Shown here: in pieces, positions 37,319-46,998 of the stretch
How positions within the stretch are numbered: the stretch's first letter is position 1
Layout of the letters: the number at the start of each line of letters is the position of its first letter
Assembly (NCBI RefSeq): GCF_024979255.1
Contig: NZ_JANLCN010000007.1
Location: 124,001-188,000, forward strand
Length of the DNA stretch: 64,000 nt
Source: Herbiconiux moechotypicola
GTDB taxonomy: Bacteria; Actinomycetota; Actinomycetes; Actinomycetales; Microbacteriaceae
Direction: 5' to 3'
Translations under genes and position numbers: made by a program
The notes under the pieces: model-generated
What the model was told of the DNA's origin: nothing
Databases searched by the model: none
What the model saw: the letters and a program-made list of their open reading frames with translations, nothing else

Positions 37319-37999
37319 ATGGCGGAGATGTCGGTCGCCGTGCTGGCCGAGCGACTCGGGGTGACTCAGCGTCGCGCGAACCAGATCGTCGCCGAAGGAC
37401 GCGTGAGTGCCAAGCGCACCGACAGCGGTGAGTGGTTGGTGGATGCCACCAGCGCTCAGGCCTATGAGCGGCGCCATCAACGTGCGCGCGGCCTGACACC
37501 GGATGCGGCGTGGGCGCTCCTGTTCCTGCTCGCGGGGTGCAGGACCGACTGGGTCTCAGACAGCACGCGCGCGCGGATCAGACGACGCATTCGAACGAAA
37601 ACCGCCGAGGAACTCGCGCGAGATGTCGCCGCTCGATCTCAGCCGTATCGCTTTCGCGCCGCCAACCTCACGCTGGCCGAGCAAGGTCTCTTGCTCACGG
37701 GCCGATCAGCGATCGAGTCGATTGAAACAGACCTCCTTCCCGATCGGCGGCGCGTCTATGGCTATGTACCGAAGGGCGCGTCGATCGGGGAGTGGGCGCG
37801 AGCTCATTTCTTGGTCGATGATCCGTCGGGCCGTGTGTGCCTATTTGACAACACCATTCCCGAGAGCGCGGATGCGGAGGTCTTGCCCGGTTCGGTGGTG
37901 GCTGCGGACTTGGCGGTCGCTGCGGATGCGCGTGAGCGTGCCGCGGGGATCGCTGTACTGGAGACGATGAGGACGAGTTGGCTGAGATCAGCCGAATAG
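37319..37999 (+). CDS. HTH protein, putative antitoxin of AbiE/MenA-like module
   Basis: A 226-residue protein. The N-terminal helix-turn-helix (about 5-50: SVAVLAERLGVTQRRANQIV) is followed by a short wing-like segment (GRVSAKRTDSGEWLVD) and a mainly helical remainder of about 150 residues with no catalytic motif I can name. The strong Shine-Dalgarno AGAAGGAG lies in a 16-bp palindrome. Its 3' end overlaps the nucleotidyltransferase start by 22 nt. By analogy with AbiEi and MenA antitoxins it would bind the palindrome and neutralise the partner; direct sequence similarity to those antitoxins is not evident to me. Confidence 0.65.
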   Translation: MAEMSVAVLAERLGVTQRRANQIVAEGRVSAKRTDSGEWLVDATSAQAYERRHQRARGLTPDAAWALLFLLAGCRTDWVSDSTRARIRRRIRTKTAEELARDVAARSQPYRFRAANLTLAEQGLLLTGRSAIESIETDLLPDRRRVYGYVPKGASIGEWARAHFLVDDPSGRVCLFDNTIPESADAEVLPGSVVAADLAVAADARERAAGIAVLETMRTSWLRSAE

Positions 38000-38724
38000 T
38001 CGAGCTCACGGGTGACGAGACCGTACCGGCGTGGCAGAGCATCATCGACCTCGATCGTGCGGGCCTCTCGGAGTCACTGACACTGGTTGGCGGTCTGATG
38101 GTCTACGCGCACGCCCGCGCAGCAACTCTGAGTTCCACCCGGCCTACCGCTGACGCAGACGTTCTGGTCGATGTCGTGGCGGCACGCACGAGCCTGGCCG
38201 AAGTGCAGGCAGTGCTGCGAGATCTGGGATTCGCTCTGAACACGGATTACGACACGGCCTACCGCTTTCGTCATTCTGACGATCGAGTCATCGACGTAAT
38301 GGTTGCCGATCACCTGCCCTCGCACATCCGAGCCCGCCTGAGTGGGCGCCCAGCCTTCCAGGCTCCCGCTGGTCAGCAGGCCATCAACCGGCGCGAAGTG
38401 TGGAGATTGGAGTTCTCACCGGATCTCGTCTGCTCGGTAGGGATTCCGAACACCCTGGGTGCTCTCGTGGCGAAGGGTGCCGCTTGGATGGTCGATACAC
38501 GCAATCCCGAGCGACACCTTCAGGACTCGGCAACGCTCCTTGCAGCGGTCGGTGATGCCTCGGCGCTCGACTACCGGCTTTCCCACAACGATCGCCGGCG
38601 CCTGCGGGCCATCCACGCTCATCTGCGTGACGAGCGGCACCCGGCTTGGGGGCTTCTCGAAGAGCAGGAACGACGAGAAGGCCAGCAGAATCTCGAGTTG
38701 ATCGCGGGTGGCGCTGGACTGTAG
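37978..38724 (+). CDS. AbiEii-like nucleotidyltransferase, putative toxin
   Basis: A 248-residue protein with the core of a minimal nucleotidyltransferase. GG at 38-39 (LVGGLMVYAHA), the metal-binding pair Asp59/Asp61 (PTADADVLVD) and a third acidic site Asp106 (VIDVMVAD). Lys166 and the following RNPERHLQDSATLLAA match the C-terminal pattern of AbiEii/MenT proteins, which transfer nucleotides to tRNA 3' ends and stop translation. The start is TTG 37978 with GAGGA upstream, inside the HTH gene. A house-keeping or antibiotic-type nucleotidyltransferase is the alternative. Target unknown. Confidence 0.68.
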   Translation: MAEISRIVELTGDETVPAWQSIIDLDRAGLSESLTLVGGLMVYAHARAATLSSTRPTADADVLVDVVAARTSLAEVQAVLRDLGFALNTDYDTAYRFRHSDDRVIDVMVADHLPSHIRARLSGRPAFQAPAGQQAINRREVWRLEFSPDLVCSVGIPNTLGALVAKGAAWMVDTRNPERHLQDSATLLAAVGDASALDYRLSHNDRRRLRAIHAHLRDERHPAWGLLEEQERREGQQNLELIAGGAGL

Positions 38725-38787
38725 CGCGGCGAGCCGTCGGTGGGGGACGGGTCGCCGGGGTTCATGGGTGGGTGACATGATGTGGGG

Positions 38788-40968
38788 ATGGACGACGACC
38801 TGATCTCGCTCGATGCCGGAGTCGTGACCGACTTCGACGACGACTACGACGAACTCGCCGTGACGGATGCGGGCCCCGCGCTCCCCGAGGGCCGCTACCT
38901 CGACCGGGAGCTCAGCTGGCTCGCCTTCAACACCCGCGTGCTCGAACTCGCCGAAGACCCGACGCTCCCGGTGCTCGAACGGGCGAACTTCCTCGCCATC
39001 TTCGCCTCGAACCTCGACGAGTTCTTCATGGTGCGGGTCGCGGGTCTGAAGCGCCGCATCCTCACCGACCTCGCGGTGCCCACGAACGTGGGCCGCCGGC
39101 CGACGGACGTGCTCGAGGACATCTCGGTCAAGGCCCACGAACTGCAGGCCAGGCACGCCGCCGCCTACCAGAACCTGGTGCGGCCGGCGCTCGCCGAGGC
39201 GGGCATCCGCATCGTCACCTGGGACGAGCTCGACGAGGCCGACCGCGAGAACCTGCACACCATCTTCTCGAACCAGATCTTCCCGGTGCTCATGCCGCTC
39301 GCGGTCGACCCCGCGCATCCGTTCCCCTACATCTCGGGGCTGTCGCTCAACCTCTCGGTGCGGGTGCGCAACTCGAAGACCGGCAAGGAGGAGTTCGCCC
39401 GCCTCAAGGTGCCTCAGGTGCTCGACCGTTTCGTGCGCATCGACGTGCGGGAGTCGGTGAACGAGGTGCGGTTCATCACCCTCGAAGACCTCATCGCGAA
39501 CTTCTTGCAAGACCTCTTCCCGGGCATGGAGGTGGTGGAGCACCACGTGTTCCGCGTCACCCGCAACGAAGACGTCGAGATCGACGAGGACGAGACCGAG
39601 AACCTGCTGCAGGCCCTCGAGAAGGAGCTTCTGCGACGCCGCTTCGGCCCGCCCATCCGGCTCGAGATCACCGACGACATGGACCCGGTGACCCTCGACC
39701 TCATCGTGCGCGAGCTCGACGTGACCGAGCAGGAGGTGTACCGCCTGCCCTCCCCGCTCGACCTGGGCGGCCTGTTCGACCTCACGAAGATCGCCCGCCC
39801 CGACCTGAAGTACCCGAAGCACGTGCCCACCACGGCGGCCGCCCTGCTGCCGCCGGAGCCGAACGCGAAGCCCGACATCTTCAAGGCCATCAGCCGCGGC
39901 GACATCCTGCTGCACCACCCCTACGAGTCGTTCGCCACGAGCGTGCAGGCCTTCCTCGAGCAGGCCGCCGCCGACCCCAACGTGCTCGCCATCAAGCAGA
40001 CCCTCTACCGCACGAGCGGCGACAGCCCCATCGTGGAGGCGCTCATCGACGCCGCGGAGTCGGGCAAGCAGGTGCTCGCCCTGGTGGAGATCAAGGCCCG
40101 CTTCGACGAGCAGGCGAACATCTCCTGGGCCCGCAAGCTCGAGAAGGCGGGCGTGCACGTGGTGTACGGCCTGGTGGGCCTGAAGACGCACTGCAAGCTC
40201 GCCCTCGTCATCCGCCAGGAGAAGGGTCGCCTGAAGAGCTACAGCCACATCGGCACCGGCAACTACAACCCCAAGACCTCGCGCATCTACGAAGACCTGG
40301 GCCTGCTCACCGCCGACGACCAGGTGGGCAAAGACCTCACCCGCCTGTTCAACGAGCTCTCCGGCTACGCCATCGAGAAGAAGTTCAAGCGCCTCCTGGT
40401 GGCGCCGCTGCACCTGCGCAAGGGCCTGCTCAAGCGCATCGCCACCGAGGCCGAGAACGCCCGCCAGGGCAAGCCCTCCGGCATCCGCATCAAGGTGAAC
40501 TCGATGGTCGACGAGGCCATCATCGACGGCCTCTACCGGGCGAGCCAGGCCGGCGTGCCCATTGAGGTGTGGGTGCGCGGCATCTGCTCGCTGAAGCCGG
40601 GCCAGCCGGGGCTCAGCGAGACCATCACCGTGCGCTCCATCCTCGGCCGCTACCTGGAGCACTCGCGCATCTTCTCGTTCGTCAACGACGGCGACCCGCA
40701 GGTGTACATCGGTTCGGCCGACATGATGCACCGCAACCTCGACCGCCGCGTCGAAGCGCTCGTGCGCCTGGTCGACCCCGCCCACCTCAAGGAGGTCGAC
40801 GGCCTGTTCGAGCTCGCCATGAGCGAGGGCACCGCCTCCTGGGCGCTCGACGACTCCGGCACCTGGACGAGGCACGAGAAGGCGGCCGACGGCACCCCCC
40901 TCATCGACCTGCAGGACGAGCTGATGACCCAGATCAGCCGCCGCAAGCGACCGGGCACCACGCGGTGA
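38788..40968 (+). CDS. ppk: Polyphosphate kinase 1
   Basis: Reversibly polymerises the terminal phosphate of ATP into polyphosphate. The 726-residue product has the N-terminal domain ([20 protein letters not shown]), then the head domain and two phospholipase-D-like catalytic domains. The phosphorylated His lies in [21 protein letters not shown]; the second conserved His in [17 protein letters not shown] 38788 is preferred over GTG 38782 because CATGAT (38776-38781) ends six nucleotides before it. The next gene overlaps by 4 nt, the same ppk-mutT1 pairing seen in mycobacteria. Confidence 0.96.
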   Translation: MDDDLISLDAGVVTDFDDDYDELAVTDAGPALPEGRYLDRELSWLAFNTRVLELAEDPTLPVLERANFLAIFASNLDEFFMVRVAGLKRRILTDLAVPTNVGRRPTDVLEDISVKAHELQARHAAAYQNLVRPALAEAGIRIVTWDELDEADRENLHTIFSNQIFPVLMPLAVDPAHPFPYISGLSLNLSVRVRNSKTGKEEFARLKVPQVLDRFVRIDVRESVNEVRFITLEDLIANFLQDLFPGMEVVEHHVFRVTRNEDVEIDEDETENLLQALEKELLRRRFGPPIRLEITDDMDPVTLDLIVRELDVTEQEVYRLPSPLDLGGLFDLTKIARPDLKYPKHVPTTAAALLPPEPNAKPDIFKAISRGDILLHHPYESFATSVQAFLEQAAADPNVLAIKQTLYRTSGDSPIVEALIDAAESGKQVLALVEIKARFDEQANISWARKLEKAGVHVVYGLVGLKTHCKLALVIRQEKGRLKSYSHIGTGNYNPKTSRIYEDLGLLTADDQVGKDLTRLFNELSGYAIEKKFKRLLVAPLHLRKGLLKRIATEAENARQGKPSGIRIKVNSMVDEAIIDGLYRASQAGVPIEVWVRGICSLKPGQPGLSETITVRSILGRYLEHSRIFSFVNDGDPQVYIGSADMMHRNLDRRVEALVRLVDPAHLKEVDGLFELAMSEGTASWALDDSGTWTRHEKAADGTPLIDLQDELMTQISRRKRPGTTR

Positions 40969-41891
40969 CCGTCTTCGCCGCCGGAGCCGTCTGCTGGCGC
41001 ATCGTCGACGGCAAGGTCAACGTGCTCGTCATCCACCGCACGGCGCATCGCGACGTGTCGCTGCCCAAGGGCAAGGTCGACCCGGGCGAGACACTCCCCG
41101 TCACCGCCGTGCGCGAGGTGGCCGAGGAGACCGGTCTCGCCGTCACCCTCGGCGTGCCGCTCGGCGTCACCAACTACACCATGCCCAACGGTCGCGAGAA
41201 GGTGGTGCACTACTGGGCCGCCGAGGTCACCGACGACGCCGTCAACCGCTCCACCTTCCTGCCCAACGGCGAGGTGGCGGCCCTGGAGTGGCTGAGCGTC
41301 AAGCGCGCCCTCGCCGCGCTCACCTACGAACGCGACGCCGAGATCGTCGAACGGTTCAGGATGCTCGTGGAGGCCGGCGTCACCCGCACCTTCGGCATCA
41401 TCGCCCTCCGTCACGCGAAGGCCACGCCGCCGTATCAGTTCGACGGCCCCGACTCGCAGCGGCCACTCACCGAGCGCGGCCGCCTCGAGGCCCGCGCGAT
41501 CGTGCCGGCGCTCCGCGCGTTCGGCCCGCAGAAGATCGTCACCTCGACGGCGCTGCGCTGCCGCCAGACGGTCGAGCCGGTGTCGAAGGCACTGCACCTC
41601 ACGCCCAAGGCGACGGATGCGGTGAGCCAGGATGCGTGGGAGTCGGGCGAGGGCGCGGTGCGCGACCTCGTGGGCAAGCGTGTGCGCAAGCGCGTGACCG
41701 CGATCGTGTGCAGCCACGGCCCCGTGCTGCCCGACATCGTGCGCGAGGTGGCGTTGGCCACCGGCACGGCTCCGATCGCCACCGCCTCGCGCGCCGGCGA
41801 CCTGCCGGTCGCCGGTTTCTCGGTGCTTCACCTCTCGGTCGATCTGCCGGGCTCCGGCATCGTGGCGGTCGAGACGCACGAGCCGCGCTGA
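40965..41891 (+). CDS. MutT1-like Nudix hydrolase fused to histidine phosphatase
   Basis: A 308-residue two-domain protein. Nudix domain (about 1-135) with a complete Nudix box from Gly36 to Leu58 ([17 protein letters not shown] core). The histidine phosphatase domain (about 143-308) starts IIALRHAKA, with phospho-acceptor His150, and has [11 protein letters not shown] and [11 protein letters not shown]. Mycobacterial MutT1, also next to ppk, has this architecture and cleans 8-oxo-dGTP and diadenosine polyphosphates. GTG overlaps the ppk stop (GTGA), so the pair is cotranscribed. Confidence 0.93.
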   Translation: MTVFAAGAVCWRIVDGKVNVLVIHRTAHRDVSLPKGKVDPGETLPVTAVREVAEETGLAVTLGVPLGVTNYTMPNGREKVVHYWAAEVTDDAVNRSTFLPNGEVAALEWLSVKRALAALTYERDAEIVERFRMLVEAGVTRTFGIIALRHAKATPPYQFDGPDSQRPLTERGRLEARAIVPALRAFGPQKIVTSTALRCRQTVEPVSKALHLTPKATDAVSQDAWESGEGAVRDLVGKRVRKRVTAIVCSHGPVLPDIVREVALATGTAPIATASRAGDLPVAGFSVLHLSVDLPGSGIVAVETHEPR

Positions 41892-41947
41892 CGCGACGCC
41901 GCGTGCCCCGTCGAGTGGGGGTGCGCATCCGTCGAGTGCACCCGGCT

Positions 41948-41969
41948 GTTCACCTTCCGTTCACCCCCG
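41948..41969 (+). promoter_or_regulatory. PHO box upstream of pstS
   Basis: Two adjacent 11-bp direct repeats, GTTCACCTTCC and GTTCACCCCCG, match the actinobacterial PhoP-binding consensus. They lie 85 nt before the pstS start, where activation of a phosphate-starvation promoter is expected. Confidence 0.8.
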
Positions 41970-42054
41970 GGCGGCAGTGTCTTAAGGCGTCGCGCCTAGC
42001 GTCTCATGAGGGCCCGCACCGGCCCGACCTGAAATCACTCGAAAGGGATTCCTC

Positions 42055-43152
42055 GTGAAGCTCAAGCGCTATGCCGCCCCCGCGGTCATCGCCCTCACTG
42101 CCGCGCTCGCCCTGAGCGCCTGCGCCTCGAACGAAGGCGGGGCCCCCGCCAGCACCGGCGACGCCGACACCCCCGCGCTCTCCGGCACCCTCACCGGCAT
42201 CGGCGCCTCCTCGCAGGGCTCGGCCCAGGAGGCCTGGATCGCCGCCTTCCAGACCGCGAACCCCGACGTCACCATCAACTACGACCCGCAGGGTTCGGGC
42301 GCCGGCCGCGAGAGCTTCATCTCGGGTGCCGCCGCCTTCGCCGGCTCCGACTCGGCCCTCTCCGACGACGAGCTCGCCGGTGAATTCGGCAGCTGCGCCC
42401 CCGACACCAAGGCGATCGACCTCCCGGTCTACATCTCGCCGATCGCCGTCGTGTTCAACATCGAGGGCGTCGACGAGCTGAACCTCGACGCCGTCACCCT
42501 CGCGAACATCTTCAACGGCTCGATCACCACCTGGAACGACCCGGCCATCGTCGCGCTCAACCCCGACGCCACGCTCCCCTCGGGCGCGATCACCGCCGTG
42601 CACCGCTCCGACGACTCGGGCACCACCAAGAACTTCACCGACTACCTCGGCAAGGTCGCTCCCGAGGCGTGGACCGAGAAGGCCGCCGACACCTTCCCGT
42701 TCCAGTCGGGTGAGGGCGCCCAGGGCACTTCCGGCGTCATCCAGGCCGTCACCAACGGTGTGAACACCATCGGCTACGCCGACGCCTCGAAGGCCGGTGA
42801 CCTCGGTGTCGCCAAGATCAAGGTGGGCGACGAGTTCGTCGAGTACACCGCCGAGGGCGCTGCCGCCGTCGTCGAGGGTTCGCCGCTGGTCGAGGGCCGC
42901 GAGGCCAACGACATCGCGATCGCCCTCGACCGCGAGACCACCGACCCGACGCACTACCCGCTGGTGCTCGTCTCCTACGCGATCGTCTGCCAGGAGTACG
43001 CCGACGCCGCTCAGGCCGAGCTCGTGAAGGCCTACATCGGCTACATCGCCAGCCCCGACGGCCAGGCCGTCGCCGCTGAGTCGGCCGGTGCCGCCCCGCT
43101 CTCGTCGGCTCTGTCCGACCAGGTCGCGGCCGCCATCGAGACCATCAAGTAA
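42055..43152 (+). CDS. pstS: Phosphate ABC importer substrate-binding lipoprotein
   Basis: Captures inorganic phosphate outside the cell for PstCAB. The 365-residue product has a lipobox LSAC (Cys23), then GTLTGIGASSQGSAQEAWIAAFQ, the phosphate-binding SGAGRESFISGAAAFAGSDS, and AVHRSDDSGTTKNFTDYLG. The start is GTG 42055 with GAAAGGGA upstream. Expression is presumably PhoP-dependent via the PHO box. A very strong hairpin separates it from pstC. Confidence 0.97.
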   Translation: MKLKRYAAPAVIALTAALALSACASNEGGAPASTGDADTPALSGTLTGIGASSQGSAQEAWIAAFQTANPDVTINYDPQGSGAGRESFISGAAAFAGSDSALSDDELAGEFGSCAPDTKAIDLPVYISPIAVVFNIEGVDELNLDAVTLANIFNGSITTWNDPAIVALNPDATLPSGAITAVHRSDDSGTTKNFTDYLGKVAPEAWTEKAADTFPFQSGEGAQGTSGVIQAVTNGVNTIGYADASKAGDLGVAKIKVGDEFVEYTAEGAAAVVEGSPLVEGREANDIAIALDRETTDPTHYPLVLVSYAIVCQEYADAAQAELVKAYIGYIASPDGQAVAAESAGAAPLSSALSDQVAAAIETIK

Positions 43153-43165
43153 CATCGCGCCACAT

Positions 43166-43212
43166 CCTCTGTCCGGTTCCGGTCGCTTCTGCGGCCCGGA
43201 ACCGGACAGAGG
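43166..43212 (+). promoter_or_regulatory. Perfect 17-bp hairpin between pstS and pstC
   Basis: Arms 43166-43182 (CCTCTGTCCGGTTCCGG) and 43196-43212 (its exact complement) with a 13-nt loop, 13 nt after the pstS stop. No U-run. It can protect pstS mRNA or partly stop transcription, so that pstS exceeds pstCAB. Confidence 0.8.
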
Positions 43213-43300
43213 CAGGTAGGGGGTCCTCCTCCCGCCGCCGCTCCACCCCACAGGCCCCACCCGCAGTCCTCACCGCAGCACGACAGGAGACCTGCTCCCC

Positions 43301-44254
43301 ATGACCACCGCCCCCGCCACGCAGGCCGGCCCGAACCGACTGAAGGCCAAGCAACGGCCAGGCGACCGGATCTTCTCGACCAGCACGGTCGTGGCAGGCT
43401 CGCTCATCCTCGCCATCCTGGCGGCGGTGACGATCTTCCTCATCGCCCAGAGCATCCCGGCGTTCACCGCAGAACCCGACGACCTCAAGGGCGCCGACAA
43501 CTTCTGGGTCTACGTGGGCCCGCTGGTGTTCGGCACCATCTGGGCGGCCTTCCTCGCGCTGCTCATCGCCGTGCCGCTCTCCATCGGCATCGCCCTCTTC
43601 ATCTCGCACTACGCCCCGCGCCGGCTGGCGCAGGGGCTCGGCTACGTGGTCGACCTGCTCGCCGCCGTGCCGAGCGTGGTGTTCGGCCTCTGGGGCATCA
43701 CGGTGCTGGCGCCGTTCGTGCAGCCGTTCTGGTCGACCCTGGTCGACCTGTTCGGCTGGATCCCGCTGTTCCAGGGCCCGGTCTCCGGCACCGGCCGCAC
43801 CATCCTCACCGTCGCGATCGTGCTCGCGGTCATGATCCTCCCGATCATCACCGCGCTCAGCCGCGAGATCTTCCTGCAGACCCCGAAGCTCCACGAGGAG
43901 GCCGCGCTGGCGCTGGGCGCCACCCGCTGGGAGATGATCCGCACCGCGGTGCTGCCGTTCGGCCGCCCCGGGATCGTGTCGGCCTCGATGCTCGGCCTCG
44001 GCCGCGCGCTCGGAGAGACGATGGCCGTGGCGATGGTGCTCTCGCCCCAGGTGCTCATCTCCTTCGCGCTGCTCACCTCGACGAACCCCACCACGATCGC
44101 CGCGAACATCGCGCTCAACTTCCCCGAGGCCCACGGCGTCGGCGTGAACGTGCTGATCGCGACCGGTCTCATCCTCTTCGTGATCACCTTCGCGGTGAAC
44201 TTCATCGCCCGCGCCATCGTCAACCGCCGCAAGGCCTTTTCGGGAGCCAACTAG
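43301..44254 (+). CDS. pstC: Phosphate ABC importer permease PstC
   Basis: A 317-residue permease with six helices. IALFISHYAPRRLAQGLGYVVDLLAAVPSVVFGLWG (by its ends, helices 2-3) and the coupling loop KLHEEAALALGATRWEMIRTAVLPFGRPGI identify PstC. It forms the channel with PstA. The ATG at 43301 follows GGAGA. pstA starts 3 nt after its stop. Confidence 0.96.
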   Translation: MTTAPATQAGPNRLKAKQRPGDRIFSTSTVVAGSLILAILAAVTIFLIAQSIPAFTAEPDDLKGADNFWVYVGPLVFGTIWAAFLALLIAVPLSIGIALFISHYAPRRLAQGLGYVVDLLAAVPSVVFGLWGITVLAPFVQPFWSTLVDLFGWIPLFQGPVSGTGRTILTVAIVLAVMILPIITALSREIFLQTPKLHEEAALALGATRWEMIRTAVLPFGRPGIVSASMLGLGRALGETMAVAMVLSPQVLISFALLTSTNPTTIAANIALNFPEAHGVGVNVLIATGLILFVITFAVNFIARAIVNRRKAFSGAN

Positions 44255-44257
44255 ATC

Positions 44258-45358
44258 ATGACCACGATCACCACGCCTCCGACCCGGCCGGCCGCGCCGA
44301 TCGCGAACACGCTCACCACGGGCATCCTGCCGAAGCCCGTGCCGTGGATCATCCTCGGCGGCAGCTGGGTCCTCGTCGGCATCCTGTACGGCATCCTCGC
44401 CGGTGCGGGTGTGACCTCGGGGTTCGACATCGTCGGCACCGTCTTCTTCGGCACCATGCTCTTCGTCATCATCAACTACGTGGCGTCGCGCGTGTACGAA
44501 GGCCCTCGCCCCGCGACGAACCGCTTCGTCACGTCACTGGTGGCGCTGGCCTTCATCATCGCGCTGCTGCCGCTCATCTCGCTGCTCTACACCACCATCG
44601 CCAACGGCCTCCCGCGCTTCGACCTGTCGTTCTTCAGCGAGTCGATGCGCAACGTGGTGGGCGAAGGCGGCGGTGCCCTGCACGCCATCGTCGGCACCCT
44701 CGAGATCACCGGCATGGCGGCGCTCATCTCGGTGCCGATCGGCATCCTCACCGCCATCTACCTGGTGGAGTACGGCCGCGGCCACCTCGCGCGCGCCATC
44801 ACCTTCCTGGTCGACGTGATGACCGGCATCCCCTCCATCGTCGCCGGCCTGTTCGCGTTCGCGTTCTTCGCGCTCATCCTGAACCAGCCGGGCATCCGCT
44901 TCGGTTTCGGCGGTTCGGTGGCGCTCTCGGTGCTCATGATCCCCGTGGTGGTGCGCTCCACCGAGGAGATGCTGAAGCTCGTGCCCAACGAGCTGCGCGA
45001 GGCCTCCTACGCGCTCGGCGTGCCGAAGTGGCTCACCATCGTGAAGGTGGTGCTGCCCACCTCGATCGCCGGCATCACGACCGGTGTGGTGCTCTCCATC
45101 TCCCGCGTCATCGGTGAGACCGCGCCGCTGCTCATCATCGCCGGGTTCACGCAGAGCATGAACTACAACCTGTTCTCGGAGCGCATGATGACGCTGCCCG
45201 TGTTCGTGTACACGCAGTACGCCAACCAGGGCATCCCCGCCGAGGCCTACCTCGAGCGCGCCTGGACCGGTGCGCTCACCCTCGTGCTCATCGTGATGGT
45301 GCTGAACCTGGTGGCCCGCATCATCGCCAAGATCTTCTCGCCCAAACTCGGCCGCTGA
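44258..45358 (+). CDS. pstA: Phosphate ABC importer permease PstA
   Basis: A 366-residue permease, longer than typical PstA because of an N-terminal extension with two extra membrane segments (about 30-75). The core contains [35 protein letters not shown] and the coupling loop [33 protein letters not shown]. The ATG lies 3 nt after the pstC stop, so the genes are translationally coupled. Confidence 0.95.
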   Translation: MTTITTPPTRPAAPIANTLTTGILPKPVPWIILGGSWVLVGILYGILAGAGVTSGFDIVGTVFFGTMLFVIINYVASRVYEGPRPATNRFVTSLVALAFIIALLPLISLLYTTIANGLPRFDLSFFSESMRNVVGEGGGALHAIVGTLEITGMAALISVPIGILTAIYLVEYGRGHLARAITFLVDVMTGIPSIVAGLFAFAFFALILNQPGIRFGFGGSVALSVLMIPVVVRSTEEMLKLVPNELREASYALGVPKWLTIVKVVLPTSIAGITTGVVLSISRVIGETAPLLIIAGFTQSMNYNLFSERMMTLPVFVYTQYANQGIPAEAYLERAWTGALTLVLIVMVLNLVARIIAKIFSPKLGR

Positions 45359-45387
45359 CCGCGGCACCGATCCGAAGGAACCCTCGC

Positions 45388-46167
<780 letters not shown>

Positions 46168-46203
46168 TCGAGGCCGGGCCGCAGAAACGCCTCTCGGCGG
46201 AAG

Positions 46204-46225
46204 GCCGCTCGTAGCGGCGAATTTT
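46204..46225 (+). terminator. Hairpin terminator after pstB
   Basis: GCCGCT-CGT-AGCGGC followed by GAATTTT: a short perfect stem and a four-U tail, 36 nt after the pstB stop. Confidence 0.6.
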
Positions 46226-46268
46226 GGAGCCCGGGGTTACTGCGACCCGACCCCGACAGTCTACCGGC

Positions 46269-46898
46269 TCAGTCGAGGGCGTCGTGCCGCCAGAGGGCGG
46301 CCGACTGGTGCAGCTCGTCGCCGATGGTCTCGAAGCGCAGCGCGCGCGTGGTGAGCACGGTGGCCTGCTCGGGCGAGCCGAACTCGGCGTCGTCGGCCAG
46401 CGTCGCGCATCCGTGGGCCATGATGTGGCAGAAGGCCGCGGCACGCTCGAGGGCCACGGCGAAGTCGCCCTCGAACAGGCCGCGCAGGATGCGGTCGGCG
46501 AGTTCGGTGATCTCCTTCGGGCCGGTGGGGGTCTCGGCTCCGGCGATGACGGGGTCGATGGAGGGGATGGCCTCGGCGCCTCGCTCGAACACGTAGCCGG
46601 CGTTCTGCGGGTCTTGCCGGATGAGCACCCGCAGCAGGTAGATGCGCCACAGGCTGCCGGGCAGACTGTGGGCGCTCGCCCGTGCCCACAGCTCGGCGAT
46701 GGCGTCGATGCCGTGGTCGTCGGTGAAGGTGAGCAGTCGCCCGATGACCTCGGGATGCGGGTCGCTCCGCACTCGGCTGAGCAGCGCGGTGGCCGTCTCG
46801 TGCGCCACCCGGTTGATGGTGGCGGGATCGTCTCCGCCCTGGAAGCCCTCGAACTGCGAACCCTCGAAGAGGGCCGGCTTGTGGAAGTCGCTCGCCAT
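46269..46898 (-). CDS. Conserved hypothetical protein, helical
   Basis: A 209-residue soluble, largely helical protein rich in Ala, Glu and Asp, with no signal peptide or metal motif. Recognisable stretches are FQGGDDPATINRVAHETATALL and SLWRIYLLRVLIRQDPQNAGYVF. I know similar proteins in Microbacteriaceae only as hypothetical. ATG 46898 is chosen because CAGAAT (on the minus strand) ends seven nucleotides before it; the open frame runs on to 47000 into the divergent monooxygenase start region. Function not inferred. Confidence 0.72.
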   Translation of the reverse strand: MASDFHKPALFEGSQFEGFQGGDDPATINRVAHETATALLSRVRSDPHPEVIGRLLTFTDDHGIDAIAELWARASAHSLPGSLWRIYLLRVLIRQDPQNAGYVFERGAEAIPSIDPVIAGAETPTGPKEITELADRILRGLFEGDFAVALERAAAFCHIMAHGCATLADDAEFGSPEQATVLTTRALRFETIGDELHQSAALWRHDALD

Positions 46899-46998
46899 AC
46901 CGTCCATTCTGTCGTCGAACAGGGAGTGGAACACCGCCGCCGGCCGTGGCATTCCGCCCGCTCGCACGCCTCGACACCCGTGCGATAGCGTGAAGGCC

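Noticed and set aside
36068-38790. Flanking attachment-site repeats of an integrated element
   Set aside because: No copy of the tRNA-Lys 3' end was found before ppk, and there is no integrase; only a compositional hint remains.
38416-40875. 819-codon minus-strand frame opposite ppk
   Set aside because: Shadow of ppk, low-complexity Val/Asp/His composition, no start signals.
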